From positions 310,001 through 374,000 of the forward strand of contig NZ_VCNM01000001.1 of the NCBI RefSeq assembly GCF_007671725.1: a DNA stretch of 64,000 nucleotides. The letters are read 5' to 3'. The translations under genes were made by a program, and so were the position numbers. This DNA is from Halorubrum depositum (lineage in GTDB: Archaea > Halobacteriota > Halobacteria > Halobacteriales > Haloferacaceae). Every line of letters starts with the position of its first letter. Position 1 is the stretch's first letter. The notes below the pieces were generated by a model that saw nothing but the letters and a program-made list of their open reading frames with translations, did not search any database and had not been told where the DNA came from. Positions 52,461-60,966 of the stretch are shown piece by piece.

Positions 52461-52526
52461 GTCGGCCGCTCTCGCCGCCGGAGTATAAACGTGGGCGGCT
52501 CCCGAGCGGATCGTCTCCGGGCTTCG

Positions 52527-53123
52527 TTACGCGCTCGCCTCGTCCTCGTCGAGCCCGGTCGCGGCCGACGGGTCGACGTCCTCGGGCTCCTCGGTCTCGC
52601 CGCCGACGACCGTCTCGCCCTCGTCGGTCTCGACGTACACGTCGTCGGCGAAGCCGGCGAGCGCGTTCTCGTACTCCGCGGTCTCCAGCCGCGCCGGCGT
52701 CTCGGGGGCGTCGGCGACGCCGTCGACGGGGCGGAACTCGCCGAGCGGGTCGTCGATGGTGATCCCGTGCGCCGAGAAGAACTCCTCGTAGCGGCGGTAA
52801 TGCTCCTCCAACTCGTCGCCCGGGATCTCCATCATCTCCGTCCAGCCGTGGTTGAAGAAGTCGAAGTTGGCCTGCACGTGGGTGATCTCGCGCGCCTCGG
52901 CCTCCGGGAAGCCGGCCTCCAAGGCCGCGACGTACGCGTCCATGGTCGCGTCGAAGAAGTCGTCGAGGTGTTCGCGGCGCTCCTCCCGGCGCTCCTCGTC
53001 GGCCTTGTTGAGGAAGATGCTCGTGTGGAGGTCCACCAGCTTGTCGTTCGCGACGTCGCCGACGACCGGCGTCGTCAACGCCTTCTTCGCGGCCCAGTGG
53101 CGGATGTTCTGCCGGATCTTCAT
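52527..53123 (-). CDS. Haloarchaeal DUF6149-type protein
   Basis: A 198-residue soluble protein starting MKIRQNIRHWAAKKALTTPV. The core HVQANFDFFNHGWTEMMEIP and EELEEHYRRYEEFFSAHGIT is conserved-looking and rich in aromatics and His. A C-terminal third is acidic and low-complexity. ATG 53123 is used; 38 in-frame residues upstream are basic and lack similarity. Matched to DUF6149 from memory; its function is unknown. It is divergent from the DUF1684 gene. Confidence 0.7.
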   Translation of the reverse strand: MKIRQNIRHWAAKKALTTPVVGDVANDKLVDLHTSIFLNKADEERREERREHLDDFFDATMDAYVAALEAGFPEAEAREITHVQANFDFFNHGWTEMMEIPGDELEEHYRRYEEFFSAHGITIDDPLGEFRPVDGVADAPETPARLETAEYENALAGFADDVYVETDEGETVVGGETEEPEDVDPSAATGLDEDEASA

Positions 53124-53222
53124 ACGCCTCGTTGCGTCGGCACGGCCTTGAATCTGTGGCGTTCCCGACGCGTGGGAGCCGGCGGGACGACGGCGGCCGC
53201 CCGCGAGAACCGACGCAAGTGT

Positions 53223-53243
53223 TATTGTATGGAACACACAATA
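53223..53243. promoter_or_regulatory. Inverted repeat TATTGT-N9-ACAATA in a divergent promoter
   Basis: TATTGT (53223-53228) and ACAATA (53238-53243) flank nine bases and overlap the TTATTGTAT box that would serve the DUF1684 gene at 53254. This is the form of a repressor operator. AAGGAG follows at about 53246-53251 as a ribosome binding site. The regulator is unknown. Confidence 0.5.
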
Positions 53244-53253
53244 CTAAGGAGTG

Positions 53254-53835
53254 ATGAACGCGACCGAGACCGGCGACTGGGCCGAGCGGATCGAACGAGA
53301 ACGTCGCGAGAAGGAAGCGCAGTTCCGCGAGTCGGCGCGGTCACCGATGCCGATCGAGATGCGCGGCGACGCGTTCCCCGGGCTCGCACACTACGATCCG
53401 GACCCGGCGTACCGGTTCGAGCTCCCGCTCCGCGAACACGACGAGAAGGAAGCGATACCCGTCGAAACCACCGCCGACGGGGAGCAGACGTACCGGCGGT
53501 GGGGGGAGTTCCGATTCGAGATCGACGGCGAGACGCACTCGCTGCAGGCGTACCGCCCGACGGACGGCTCGGACCGGTTCTGGGTGCCGTTCCGCGACCG
53601 GACCAACGGCGAGGAGACGTACGGCGCGGGGCGGTACCTCGATCTCATTCCCGATCGCGACCGCGTCGACGGCGAGTGGACCCTCGATTTCAACGTCGCG
53701 TACAATCCCACCTGCGCGTACAACCACGCCTACGAGTGCCCGCTGACCCCCGCGGAGAACTGGCTCGACGTCCGGATCGAGGCGGGCGAGCGCGACTTTC
53801 CCGCCGAGCCCGCCGGCGCCGGCGACCGCGACTGA
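53254..53835 (+). CDS. DUF1684 family protein
   Basis: A 193-residue soluble protein. DUF1684 parts are WAERIERERREKEAQFRESA at the start, FRFEIDGETHSLQAYRPTDG in the centre, DRFWVPFRDRTNGEETYGAG with the family's Arg/Tyr pattern, and FNVAYNPTCAYNHAYECPLT with the conserved CAY..CP region. The family is widespread in actinobacteria and haloarchaea and its biochemical role is not established. It has AGGAG near the start and the inverted repeat described above in its promoter, so it may be inducible. Confidence 0.85.
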   Translation: MNATETGDWAERIERERREKEAQFRESARSPMPIEMRGDAFPGLAHYDPDPAYRFELPLREHDEKEAIPVETTADGEQTYRRWGEFRFEIDGETHSLQAYRPTDGSDRFWVPFRDRTNGEETYGAGRYLDLIPDRDRVDGEWTLDFNVAYNPTCAYNHAYECPLTPAENWLDVRIEAGERDFPAEPAGAGDRD

Positions 53836-53946
53836 GCGTCTCGACCGCGGCGGGGAACGGGCCTGTCGGAGGGCCCGAGCGTGTGAATATCACAGTTGTC
53901 AACGCGGATGACAACCCGTATTAACCCCGAATCCGAACGCCCGCAC

Positions 53947-55185
53947 ATGAGCGATTCGTACGTGATCGTCGGGGACGGTATCGCGGGTGCGTCCGCGGCC
54001 GAGACGCTGCGCGAGCAAGCGCCTGACGCCGATATCACGGTTCTCACCGACGAGGGGGAGTCCCTCTACAATCGGATCCTGATCAAAGAGTACGCGAAGG
54101 GGAAGCTCCCCGAGGCGCCCATCTCGATCCACCAGGAGGAGTGGTACGACGAGCACGACGTCGATCTCCGTCTCAACACCGTCGTCGTCGACATCGACGT
54201 GGAGCACGACGCGGTCCACACCCACGAGGGGGAGACGTTCGAGTACGACTCCCTGCTGCTCGCGATCGGCGGCACGCCCCAGCAGCTCCCGGTCGAGAAC
54301 GCGGACGCGGACGGGATCCACCACTTCTGGACGTTCCAGGACGCCCGCCGGATCAAAGAGAGCGTCGAGGGCGCCGAGAAGGCCGTCATCGTCGGCGCCG
54401 GGCTCCTCGGCATCGACTTCGCGGCCATCTGCGGCGCGCAGGACGTGGAGGCGAAGTACCTGATGCGCGGCGACGCCTGGTGGCGCTACGCCCTCTCGAC
54501 GGAGGGCGCGGAGATCATGCACGAGGCGATGCGCGAGCGCGGCGTCGAGCCCGTCTTCGACTCCGGGGTCGACCACTTCGAGGTCGACGACGACGGCCAC
54601 GTCGAGGCCGCGGTCGACCCGAACGGCGAGCGCTACGAGTGCGACTTCGCGGGCGTCGCCATCGGCCTGAACTTCAACACCGAGCTCGTCGAGGACAGCC
54701 CGCTGGAGGTCGAGGACGGCATCGTCGTCGACGAGTACATGCGCACCAACGTCGACAACGTGTTCGCGGCCGGCGACATCACCACGTTCGACGACCTCGT
54801 CCTCGGCCAGCGGGCGAAGAACGGCTCGTGGGGCTCGGCGAAAGAGCAGGGGACGATCGCCGCCCGCAACATGCTGGAGTACGGCAGCGAGGAGTTCAGG
54901 TGGGTCTCCTCGTACTCGATCACCCACTTCGACTTCCCGTTCCTCTCGTTCGGCCACCCGACGCTCGGCGACGACTCGGTCGAGGCGACCACCGCCGACG
55001 GCGAGTGGCGCCGCGTGGCCCTGCAGGACGGCAAGGTCGTCGGCGGCGTCCTCATCGGCGACCTCTCGCCGCAGTCGGCGTTCAAACAGCTCATGCGCGA
55101 GGGCCGCGACGTGAGCGGTCAGACGGAGCTCCTCATGGAGCCCGGCTTCGCCGTCGACGACCTGGCGGCGACGACAGAGCAGTAA
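53947..55185 (+). CDS. FAD-dependent NAD(P)H oxidoreductase (rubredoxin reductase-like)
   Basis: A 412-residue pyridine-nucleotide-disulfide-type flavoprotein without a redox Cys pair. The FAD site is VIVGDGIAGASAAETLREQA at 5-24, SLLLAIGGTPQQLPVENADA with the second dinucleotide motif at about 100-120, VIVGAGLLGIDFAAICGAQD as the NAD(P)H site (about 140-160), and NVFAAGDITTFDD as the C-terminal FAD motif. It is closest in style to rubredoxin/nitrite-reductase NADH subunits. GTATTAACC at about 53918-53926 gives a leaderless start, so the longer frame from 53896 is not used. Electron acceptor unknown. Confidence 0.9.
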   Translation: MSDSYVIVGDGIAGASAAETLREQAPDADITVLTDEGESLYNRILIKEYAKGKLPEAPISIHQEEWYDEHDVDLRLNTVVVDIDVEHDAVHTHEGETFEYDSLLLAIGGTPQQLPVENADADGIHHFWTFQDARRIKESVEGAEKAVIVGAGLLGIDFAAICGAQDVEAKYLMRGDAWWRYALSTEGAEIMHEAMRERGVEPVFDSGVDHFEVDDDGHVEAAVDPNGERYECDFAGVAIGLNFNTELVEDSPLEVEDGIVVDEYMRTNVDNVFAAGDITTFDDLVLGQRAKNGSWGSAKEQGTIAARNMLEYGSEEFRWVSSYSITHFDFPFLSFGHPTLGDDSVEATTADGEWRRVALQDGKVVGGVLIGDLSPQSAFKQLMREGRDVSGQTELLMEPGFAVDDLAATTEQ

Positions 55186-55323
55186 CGCGGGTCGCTCGCT
55201 CCGTCTTCGACGATTCCGTTTCTCCGCGCTCCGTCCTCCGAATCGCCCGTTTCTCCGCCTCGCCCGTCTCATGCGCTCGAAATCGACGCAACGTTTATCA
55301 CGATCTATGATGTGTGTTACCGT

Positions 55324-55539
55324 ATGGCACTCAGAGAGACGGGGCGACGGCTTCGACTCCGCCGCACCGGCTGGATCCCTCCGGACACGCGGGTCCGCCA
55401 CTACGACGAGCTCGGCGAGGACGCCCAGATCCTCGTCAGAGAGCTCGCCGACGGACCGAAGACGGCGCCGGAGCACGCCGACCTCGAAGACGGCGACTTC
55501 GTGAAGTTCACCGACTACTACCAGGTCCGCACGCGCTGA
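55324..55539 (+). CDS. Small haloarchaeal protein, unknown function
   Basis: A 71-residue protein starting MALRETGRRLRLRRTGWIPP with a basic first third, then YDELGEDAQILVRELADGPK and FVKFTDYYQVRTR. No metal motif or membrane helix is seen; the basic start is notable in a haloarchaeon. TTTATCACG at about 55293-55301 is 25 bases upstream, so the ATG at 55324 is the leaderless start and the frame from 55312 is not used. Neighbours give no functional clue. Confidence 0.65.
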   Translation: MALRETGRRLRLRRTGWIPPDTRVRHYDELGEDAQILVRELADGPKTAPEHADLEDGDFVKFTDYYQVRTR

Positions 55540-55621
55540 GCGTCGCAGACGCGGCGTCGACCCCTCCCGAAGGCCACCCCGGAAGCGAAGTTGTTTTCGC
55601 CCGCCGCGAGAACACCGATCC

Positions 55622-56041
55622 ATGGACAGTGGCGGATCTACCGACATGACGCTCGCGTTCGAGCTGGAGGCGCTGAAGGCGCTCGCGGACCCCAACGACG
55701 TGTTCAACAACGCCCGTCAGTGGACGGAGTACGTCGGCGTCGTCAGCGAGAAGCCGACGTACGTCGTCACCAACTTCACCCGCAAACACCGCGTCCGTCA
55801 GGACTTCTTCTCGGGCCCGCGCGGCGTCGAGGAGAGCCTGGAGAACATCGCCGGCCAGTTCGACACGGACCGGCACGTCTTCGTCGGCGTCGACGACGGG
55901 GACGCGGCGGTCGCCGAGGCCACCGGCTGGGAGTTCCTCCACGTGGAGGACGCGGCCGAGGCCGCGGGATGGATCCTCGCGGCGGACGAGCCGGATGAGG
56001 AGGAGGCGCCCGAGGAGTCGTCGCGCGACGACTGGCCCTAG
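55622..56041 (+). CDS. Haloarchaeal conserved-type protein (DUF7124-like)
   Basis: A 139-residue acidic protein starting MDSGGSTDMTLAFELEALKA. The region LADPNDVFNNARQWTEYVGV and VVTNFTRKHRVRQDFFSGPR, with the following HVFVGVDDGDAAVAEATGW, looks conserved. The C-terminal 20 residues are acidic. No motif was recognised; I match it to DUF7124 from memory. GTTTTCG about 26 bases before 55622 supports this start over the Met at 55646. Confidence 0.65.
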   Translation: MDSGGSTDMTLAFELEALKALADPNDVFNNARQWTEYVGVVSEKPTYVVTNFTRKHRVRQDFFSGPRGVEESLENIAGQFDTDRHVFVGVDDGDAAVAEATGWEFLHVEDAAEAAGWILAADEPDEEEAPEESSRDDWP

Positions 56042-56130
56042 GCCGGTCCGATAGCGCGCGAACCGGGCGACCGCCGCGTCCGGGGGGCGGAGGTGGTGGT
56101 GTTTTCACCGTCGCCGGGAAACGTGGTGCC

Positions 56131-56877
56131 ATGAGCGACGCGCACGACCACGGCGAGGACGGAGCGGACCACGGACAGGACGGCGACAGCGGGGAGGACG
56201 GCGGCCACGGCCACGAGCACCATCACGACGACGGTGGCCACGACCACCACGGCGACCACGGCGACCACGGCGGCCACGACGGCCACGACCATCACCACCA
56301 CGACGCCGAGTCGGTCGCGATCGCGGTCGTGACGGTGTCGTCCTCGCGGTCGCTCGACGAGGACCCCTCCGGCGACCACGTCGCCGCCGCGTTCGAGGAC
56401 GCCGGCCACGAGGTGGCCGTCCGCGAGCTGGTCCCCGACGAGTACGACAGCGTGCAGGGGACCGTCGACCGGCTGGCGCGCCGCAAGGACACCGACGTCG
56501 TCGTGACCACCGGCGGCACCGGCGTGACGCCGGACGACGTGACGCCGGAGGCGGTCGACGGCCTCTTCGCGAAGCGGCTCCCCGGCTTCGGCGAGCTGTT
56601 CCGCCGGCGCTCGGAGGCCGAGATCGGGACCCGGACCATCGGATCGCGCGCGACCGCCGGGGTCGTCTCCGCCACGCCCGTCTTCTGTCTCCCCGGCTCC
56701 GAGAACGCGGTCCGGCTCGGCGTCGACGAGATCATCCTCCCGGAGGTCGGCCACCTCGTCGGGCTCGCCGGGCGCGGCGCGGACGAGACCGAGGAAGAGG
56801 AGACCGCGGAAGGAAAGGAAGCGGAGGACGGCGGCGAGTCGGCTGACGGCGACGAGACGGACGACACCCCTCGCTAG
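56131..56877 (+). CDS. moaB: MoaB-type molybdenum cofactor biosynthesis protein with His-rich N-terminus
   Basis: A 248-residue protein. Residues 1-58 hold about 19 His among Gly, Asp and Glu (HGHEHHHDDGGHDHHGD), a likely metal-binding extension. Residues about 60-220 are the MoaB/MogA fold: VAIAVVTVSSSRSLDEDPSG, VVVTTGGTGVTPDDVTPEAV, and VFCLPGSENAVRLGVDEIIL. It adenylylates molybdopterin or binds it during cofactor assembly. A C-terminal acidic tail follows. The stop codon TAG shares the palindrome CTAG with the stop of convergent trpG. GTTTTCACC about 28 bases upstream is the promoter box. Confidence 0.9.
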   Translation: MSDAHDHGEDGADHGQDGDSGEDGGHGHEHHHDDGGHDHHGDHGDHGGHDGHDHHHHDAESVAIAVVTVSSSRSLDEDPSGDHVAAAFEDAGHEVAVRELVPDEYDSVQGTVDRLARRKDTDVVVTTGGTGVTPDDVTPEAVDGLFAKRLPGFGELFRRRSEAEIGTRTIGSRATAGVVSATPVFCLPGSENAVRLGVDEIILPEVGHLVGLAGRGADETEEEETAEGKEAEDGGESADGDETDDTPR

Positions 56878-57491
56878 ACCGATTCGAGGAAGTTCCGGAT
56901 CAGGTCGTGGCCCGCCGCGGTCAACACGCTCTCCGGGTGGAACTGCACCGCCTCGATCGGGTGCTCGCGGTGGCGGATCCCCATCACGATCTCGTCGCCG
57001 TCGTGGTCCGTCGTCGCCGTCACGGCGAAGACGTCGGGGACCTCGGTGGCGGCGAGCGAGTGGTACCGGCCGGCGCGGAACCCCTGGTCGAGCCCGGCGA
57101 ACACGCCCTCGCCGTCGTGCTCGACCGGGAACGCCTTGCCGTGGATCGGCTCCGGCGCGTGGCCGACGGTCCCGCCGTACTCGTACACGGCGGCCTCCAG
57201 GCCGAGACAGACGCCGAGCGTCGGGACCTCGGGCGAGAGCTCCCGGAGCACGTCGGTCGTCACGCCCACGTCGCGCTCGTTCTTCGGGTGACCGGGGCCG
57301 GGGCTGATGATCACCGCGTCCGGGTCGGCGTCCCGGACCGCCGCCAGCGACGCCGTGTTCTTGAACACCTCGACGTCTATCGGCTCCGTCGCTCCGCTCG
57401 CGCCGCCCTCGCCGCCGAGCGTCTGGTCGGAGACGTACTCGACGAGGTTGTACGTGAACGAGTCGAAGTTGTCGACGACGACGACCCTCAT
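56874..57491 (-). CDS. trpG: Anthranilate synthase glutamine amidotransferase component II
   Basis: Glutaminase subunit of anthranilate synthase, 205 residues. VVVDNFDSFTYNLVEYV opens it, the catalytic Cys is in LGVCLGLEAAVYEYGG, and HPIEAVQFHPESVLTAAGHD supplies the His-Glu pair. TLGVCLGLEA differs from the usual LGVCLGHQA by Leu-Glu for His-Gln. It is the last gene of trpDFEG and its start overlaps trpE by four bases. Its TAG shares CTAG with the convergent moaB stop. The synthase turns chorismate into anthranilate with trpE. Confidence 0.95.
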   Translation of the reverse strand: MRVVVVDNFDSFTYNLVEYVSDQTLGGEGGASGATEPIDVEVFKNTASLAAVRDADPDAVIISPGPGHPKNERDVGVTTDVLRELSPEVPTLGVCLGLEAAVYEYGGTVGHAPEPIHGKAFPVEHDGEGVFAGLDQGFRAGRYHSLAATEVPDVFAVTATTDHDGDEIVMGIRHREHPIEAVQFHPESVLTAAGHDLIRNFLESV

Positions 57492-59140
57492 TCGTCGACC
57501 TCCGTGCCGGCGGGGAGGGGGTCGTCCGAGGGCGACTCCTCGTCCCGGATCCGGTCGATCGCGGCCAGGACCCCGTCCATCTTCTGTTCGGTCTCCTCGT
57601 ACTCGGCGGCGGGGTCGGAGTCGGCGACGAGGCCGGCGCCGGCCCGGACGGTCACCGCGGTCTCGTCCGGGTCGCTCGCGTCCGACGGCGACTCGTCGAG
57701 CGTCGCGGTCCGGATGACGATGGCGAAGTCGGCGTCGCCGGTCCACGCGTAGTAGCCGACGCCGCCGCCGTACGCCTCTCGGGGGGTCGTCTCCAGGTCC
57801 TCGATGATCTCCATCGCGCGCACCTTCGGCGCGCCCGTGAGCGTGCCCGCGGGGAACGTCGCGCGCGTCGCGTCGAACGCGTCGGCGTCGCCCGCCAGCG
57901 TCCCCGTCACGGTCGACTCGATGTGCTGGACGTGGCTGTACTTCAACACGTTCATGAACTCCTCGACGCGGACCGACCCCGCTTCCGAGACGCGCCGGAC
58001 GTCGTTGCGCGCGAGGTCGACGAGCATCGTGTGTTCGGCGCGCTCCTTCGCGTCGGCGAGCATCTCGCCGGCGAGCCGGCGGTCCTCGACCGGGCTCGTC
58101 CCCCGTGGACAGGTGCCCGCGATGGGGTTCGAGACGATCCGGTCGCCCTGCACCGACACGAGCGTTTCCGGGCTCGCGCCGACGATGCTCCGGTCGTCGT
58201 GGCGCAGCACGTACATGTACGGCGAGGGGTTCACCTCGCGGAGCGCCGCGTACAGCCCGAGCGAGTCGACCTCGCCGCGGAGCTCCCGGCTCCGCGAGAT
58301 CACGCCTTGGTAGATGTCGCCGTCGAGGACGTGGCGCTTGGCGGTCCGGACCGCCTCCTCGTACTCCTCTCGCGGCCCGGCCGACTCCGACTTGACCCGA
58401 ATCCCGTCGGTCTCCGGCGGCGCGGCCTCGCGCAGTTCGGCGCTCACCCGCTCCGCCTCGGCGACGAGGTCGTCGTAGACGGCCGCGGGGTCGTCGTCGA
58501 CGCCGATCACCGGGGTGAAGACGAGCTCGGCGCTGTCCTCCTTCTCGTCGAAGACGACCGTGCGGGTCGTCAGCGCGAACTCGGCGTCGGGGAACTCGGT
58601 CGCGGGGCGCTCGACGCCGACCTCCTCTAACCAGAGGTCGTAGACCGCCTCGTACGCGAGGAAACCGACGAACCCGCCCGAGAGGATCTGCCGGTCGGTG
58701 TCGGGGAACCCGCGCAGGCTCACGTCGGGGAACGCCGCCCGGATCCGGTCGACCGCGTCGCCCGCGTCGGGGCCGATCTCTCTCTCAGATCCGTCTCCGA
58801 CGAACTCCGCCGCGGGCCCGAGCCGGGTCACGTCGGTACGGTCGGGGTGGACCGAGACGATCGCCTCGGGGTCGTAGCCGACGAACGAGTAGCGGGCGTG
58901 CCGGTCCGCCTTGCCGCCCGACGTGAACGCGCCGTCCGGATCGCTGGAGGCGACCTTCTCGCCGGACTCCAGGAGGAAGCCGTACGGCCCCTCGCCGACG
59001 AGCGTCGCGTACGCCGCGAGCGGGGTCACGTCAGCGTCGAGCGTCGCGGACGCCCGGACGACGACCGGCTTCTCCGCGTCGGCCGCGAGCTCGACGAACG
59101 CGGCCTTCGAGCGGTCGAGCGGGGTTCCCTCGTCGCTCAT
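57488..59140 (-). CDS. trpE: Anthranilate synthase component I
   Basis: Chorismate-binding subunit, 550 residues, normal for haloarchaea. RHARYSFVGYDPEAIVSVHP is the region of the Trp feedback site. The catalytic half has SPYMYVLRHDDRSIVGASPE, the conserved IAGTCPRG (most TrpE read IAGTRPRG, so one residue differs), EHTMLVDLARNDVRRV, and FPAGTLTGAPKVRAMEIIED. It overlaps trpF and trpG by four bases each. It makes anthranilate from chorismate with TrpG; the trpCBA genes are elsewhere. Confidence 0.96.
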   Translation of the reverse strand: MSDEGTPLDRSKAAFVELAADAEKPVVVRASATLDADVTPLAAYATLVGEGPYGFLLESGEKVASSDPDGAFTSGGKADRHARYSFVGYDPEAIVSVHPDRTDVTRLGPAAEFVGDGSEREIGPDAGDAVDRIRAAFPDVSLRGFPDTDRQILSGGFVGFLAYEAVYDLWLEEVGVERPATEFPDAEFALTTRTVVFDEKEDSAELVFTPVIGVDDDPAAVYDDLVAEAERVSAELREAAPPETDGIRVKSESAGPREEYEEAVRTAKRHVLDGDIYQGVISRSRELRGEVDSLGLYAALREVNPSPYMYVLRHDDRSIVGASPETLVSVQGDRIVSNPIAGTCPRGTSPVEDRRLAGEMLADAKERAEHTMLVDLARNDVRRVSEAGSVRVEEFMNVLKYSHVQHIESTVTGTLAGDADAFDATRATFPAGTLTGAPKVRAMEIIEDLETTPREAYGGGVGYYAWTGDADFAIVIRTATLDESPSDASDPDETAVTVRAGAGLVADSDPAAEYEETEQKMDGVLAAIDRIRDEESPSDDPLPAGTEVDE

Positions 59141-59781
59141 GCGAGCTCCATCTCCCGGCCCGCGTTGGCGACGAAGCGGGCCACCGCGTTGTGGTCCTTC
59201 CGCCCGTCCGACAGTTCGACGCCGGAGGCGACGTCGACGGCGTACGGGTCGGCGACGCGGACCGCCTCGGCGACGTTGTCGGCCGTGAGCCCGCCCGCGA
59301 GGACGACCGGCGACGTGAGCCGGTCCGCCAGCTCCCCCGTCTTCGCCCAGTCGTGGGTCTCGCCGGTGCCGCCGGCGCCCGAGTCGTCGGTCGAGTCGAT
59401 CACGAGCGCGTCGGCGACCGCGTCGAACTCCTCCGCGCGGGCCGGGTCGTGGGCGTCGACCGCGAGCAGCACCTTCCGCTCGGTCTCGGCCCGGACGAAC
59501 CGGATCTCGTCGGCGGTCCACTCCCCGTGGAGCTGGAGCGCGTCGGGGCCGATCGTCCGGACCAGCTCGACCGCGCGCTCGGCCGAGTCGGGCATCGTGA
59601 CGAGCGTCGCGGTGACGAACGGCGGGACGTCCGCGAGCAGTTCCGCCGCCGTCGCGGGGTCGACCTCGCGCGCGGAGTCGACCGGCACCTCAGATATCAC
59701 GCCGACCGCGTCGGCGCCGGCGTCGATCGCGGCCCGGAGGTCCGCGCCGTCCGTGAGCCCGCAGATCTTCACCCGGGCCAT
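59137..59781 (-). CDS. trpF: Phosphoribosylanthranilate isomerase
   Basis: TIM-barrel enzyme of tryptophan synthesis, 214 residues. VKICGLTDGADLRAAIDAGA at the N-terminus holds the catalytic Cys7-region (KICGLT), DALQLHGEWTADEIRF the mid-barrel loop with the Asp pair, and VVLAGGLTADNVAEAVRVAD with AVDVASGVELSDGRKDH the phosphate-binding end. It converts phosphoribosylanthranilate to the carboxyphenylamino-deoxyribulose phosphate. Its start overlaps the trpD stop by one base and its end overlaps trpE. Confidence 0.95.
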   Translation of the reverse strand: MARVKICGLTDGADLRAAIDAGADAVGVISEVPVDSAREVDPATAAELLADVPPFVTATLVTMPDSAERAVELVRTIGPDALQLHGEWTADEIRFVRAETERKVLLAVDAHDPARAEEFDAVADALVIDSTDDSGAGGTGETHDWAKTGELADRLTSPVVLAGGLTADNVAEAVRVADPYAVDVASGVELSDGRKDHNAVARFVANAGREMELA

Positions 59782-60842
59782 CAGTCGTCGTCCTCCGGGT
59801 CCGCGGTCCGCGACGGGGCGGCCCTCTCCGCCGAGCCCTCGTCGTCCCCGCACAGCGCCGCGAACTTCTCGGCGGCGGCGCCGGAGTCGATCGCCTCGGC
59901 GGCGCGCTCGACGCCCGCCGCGAGCGTGTCGGCCTCGCCGGCGACGTAGATCGCCGCGCCGGCGTTCGCTAAGATCAGGTCGCGCTTCGGCCCCGTGACG
60001 GAGCCGTCGACGATCCCCCGCAGGTCGGCCGCGTTCTCCTCGGGCGTCCCGCCCGAGACGTCTTCGATCGGCGCGCGGTCGAGTCCGAGGTCCTCCGGCG
60101 TAATGGTGAACTCGGTCACCTCGTCGCCGACGACCTCCGCGGCGACCGTCTCGTCGTGGATCCCGATCTCGTCCATCCCCGCGCCGTGGACCACCAGCGC
60201 GTGCTCGACGGGCATGTGCGCGAGCGACCGGGCGATCGTGCCCACGAGCTCCGGGTCGTAGACGCCGAGCACCTGCGCGTCGGCGCCGGCGGGGTTGGTG
60301 AGCGGGCCGAGCACGTTGAAGATCGTCCGCATCCCGAGCTCCTTGCGCGGGCCGATGACGGCCTTCATCGCCGGGTGGAAGACGGGCGCGAGCATGAACC
60401 CGATCCCGTCGGCCTCGATGGCGTCCTCGACCGCCGGGGGCTCGGCCTCGACGTCGGCGCCAGCGACCTCCAGCACGTCGGCGCTCCCGGACGAGGAGGA
60501 GACGGAGTAGTTGCCGTGCTTGGCGATCGGGACGCCCGCGCCCGCGGCGACGATGGCGGCGGTCGTCGAGACGTTGATCGTGTCGTAGTCGTCGCCGCCC
60601 GTCCCGCAGGTGTCGACGAGCGGCTCGCGGTCCGGCTCGATCGTCCGGGCGGCGTCGCGCATCCCCTGCGCGAAGCCGGCGATCTCGGCCTCGGTCTCGC
60701 CCTTCGCCCGGAGGGCGGCGAGGAGGGCGCCGATCTGCGCCTCCGTGGCCTCCTCGAAGACCAGCCGCGCGGCCTCGCGCGACTCCTCGACAGTCAGATC
60801 CGCCCCGTCCGTCACGCGTTCGACCGTGTCGTTGATATCCAT
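59781..60842 (-). CDS. trpD: Anthranilate phosphoribosyltransferase
   Basis: First gene of the trpDFEG operon, 353 residues. Joins anthranilate to PRPP. Hallmarks: VDTCGTGGDDYDTINVSTTA with the PRPP-binding GTGGD at about 80, VPIAKHGNYSVSSSSGSADV, GIGFMLAPVFHPAMKAVIGP, and RTIFNVLGPLTNPAGADAQV. The ATG at 60842 (MDINDTVERVTDGADLT) is used; the frame from 60881 would run into the operator region. A TATA-like element and a TGTACA inverted repeat lie just upstream. Confidence 0.95.
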   Translation of the reverse strand: MDINDTVERVTDGADLTVEESREAARLVFEEATEAQIGALLAALRAKGETEAEIAGFAQGMRDAARTIEPDREPLVDTCGTGGDDYDTINVSTTAAIVAAGAGVPIAKHGNYSVSSSSGSADVLEVAGADVEAEPPAVEDAIEADGIGFMLAPVFHPAMKAVIGPRKELGMRTIFNVLGPLTNPAGADAQVLGVYDPELVGTIARSLAHMPVEHALVVHGAGMDEIGIHDETVAAEVVGDEVTEFTITPEDLGLDRAPIEDVSGGTPEENAADLRGIVDGSVTGPKRDLILANAGAAIYVAGEADTLAAGVERAAEAIDSGAAAEKFAALCGDDEGSAERAAPSRTADPEDDD

Positions 60843-60874
60843 AGTGTTCACCGATGTATTACTTCGCGTTGTGA

Positions 60875-60890
60875 TGTACAAGTCTGTACA
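60875..60890 (-). promoter_or_regulatory. Candidate trp operator, TGTACA-N4-TGTACA
   Basis: Two TGTACA hexamers separated by four bases form a perfect 16-base inverted repeat (the hexamer is itself palindromic). It lies between a TTAAAC TATA-like element at about 60893-60900 and the expected transcript start near 60870, 33-48 bases before the trpD ATG. A repressor here would block transcription start. Regulator unknown; a tryptophan-responsive Lrp- or TrpY-type protein is inference. Confidence 0.6.
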
Positions 60891-60966
60891 CCGGTTTAAC
60901 GCTGTCGGCGCGATGTCACTCGGTCACGCGGGGCACGGAAGGAACGGGGCGAGGCCGCTAAGCGGG

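Noticed and set aside
51343-53924. Long frames on both strands across the AI-2E and DUF6149 genes
   Set aside because: They are Arg/Gly-rich composition shadows without motifs or promoters, crossing several well-supported genes.
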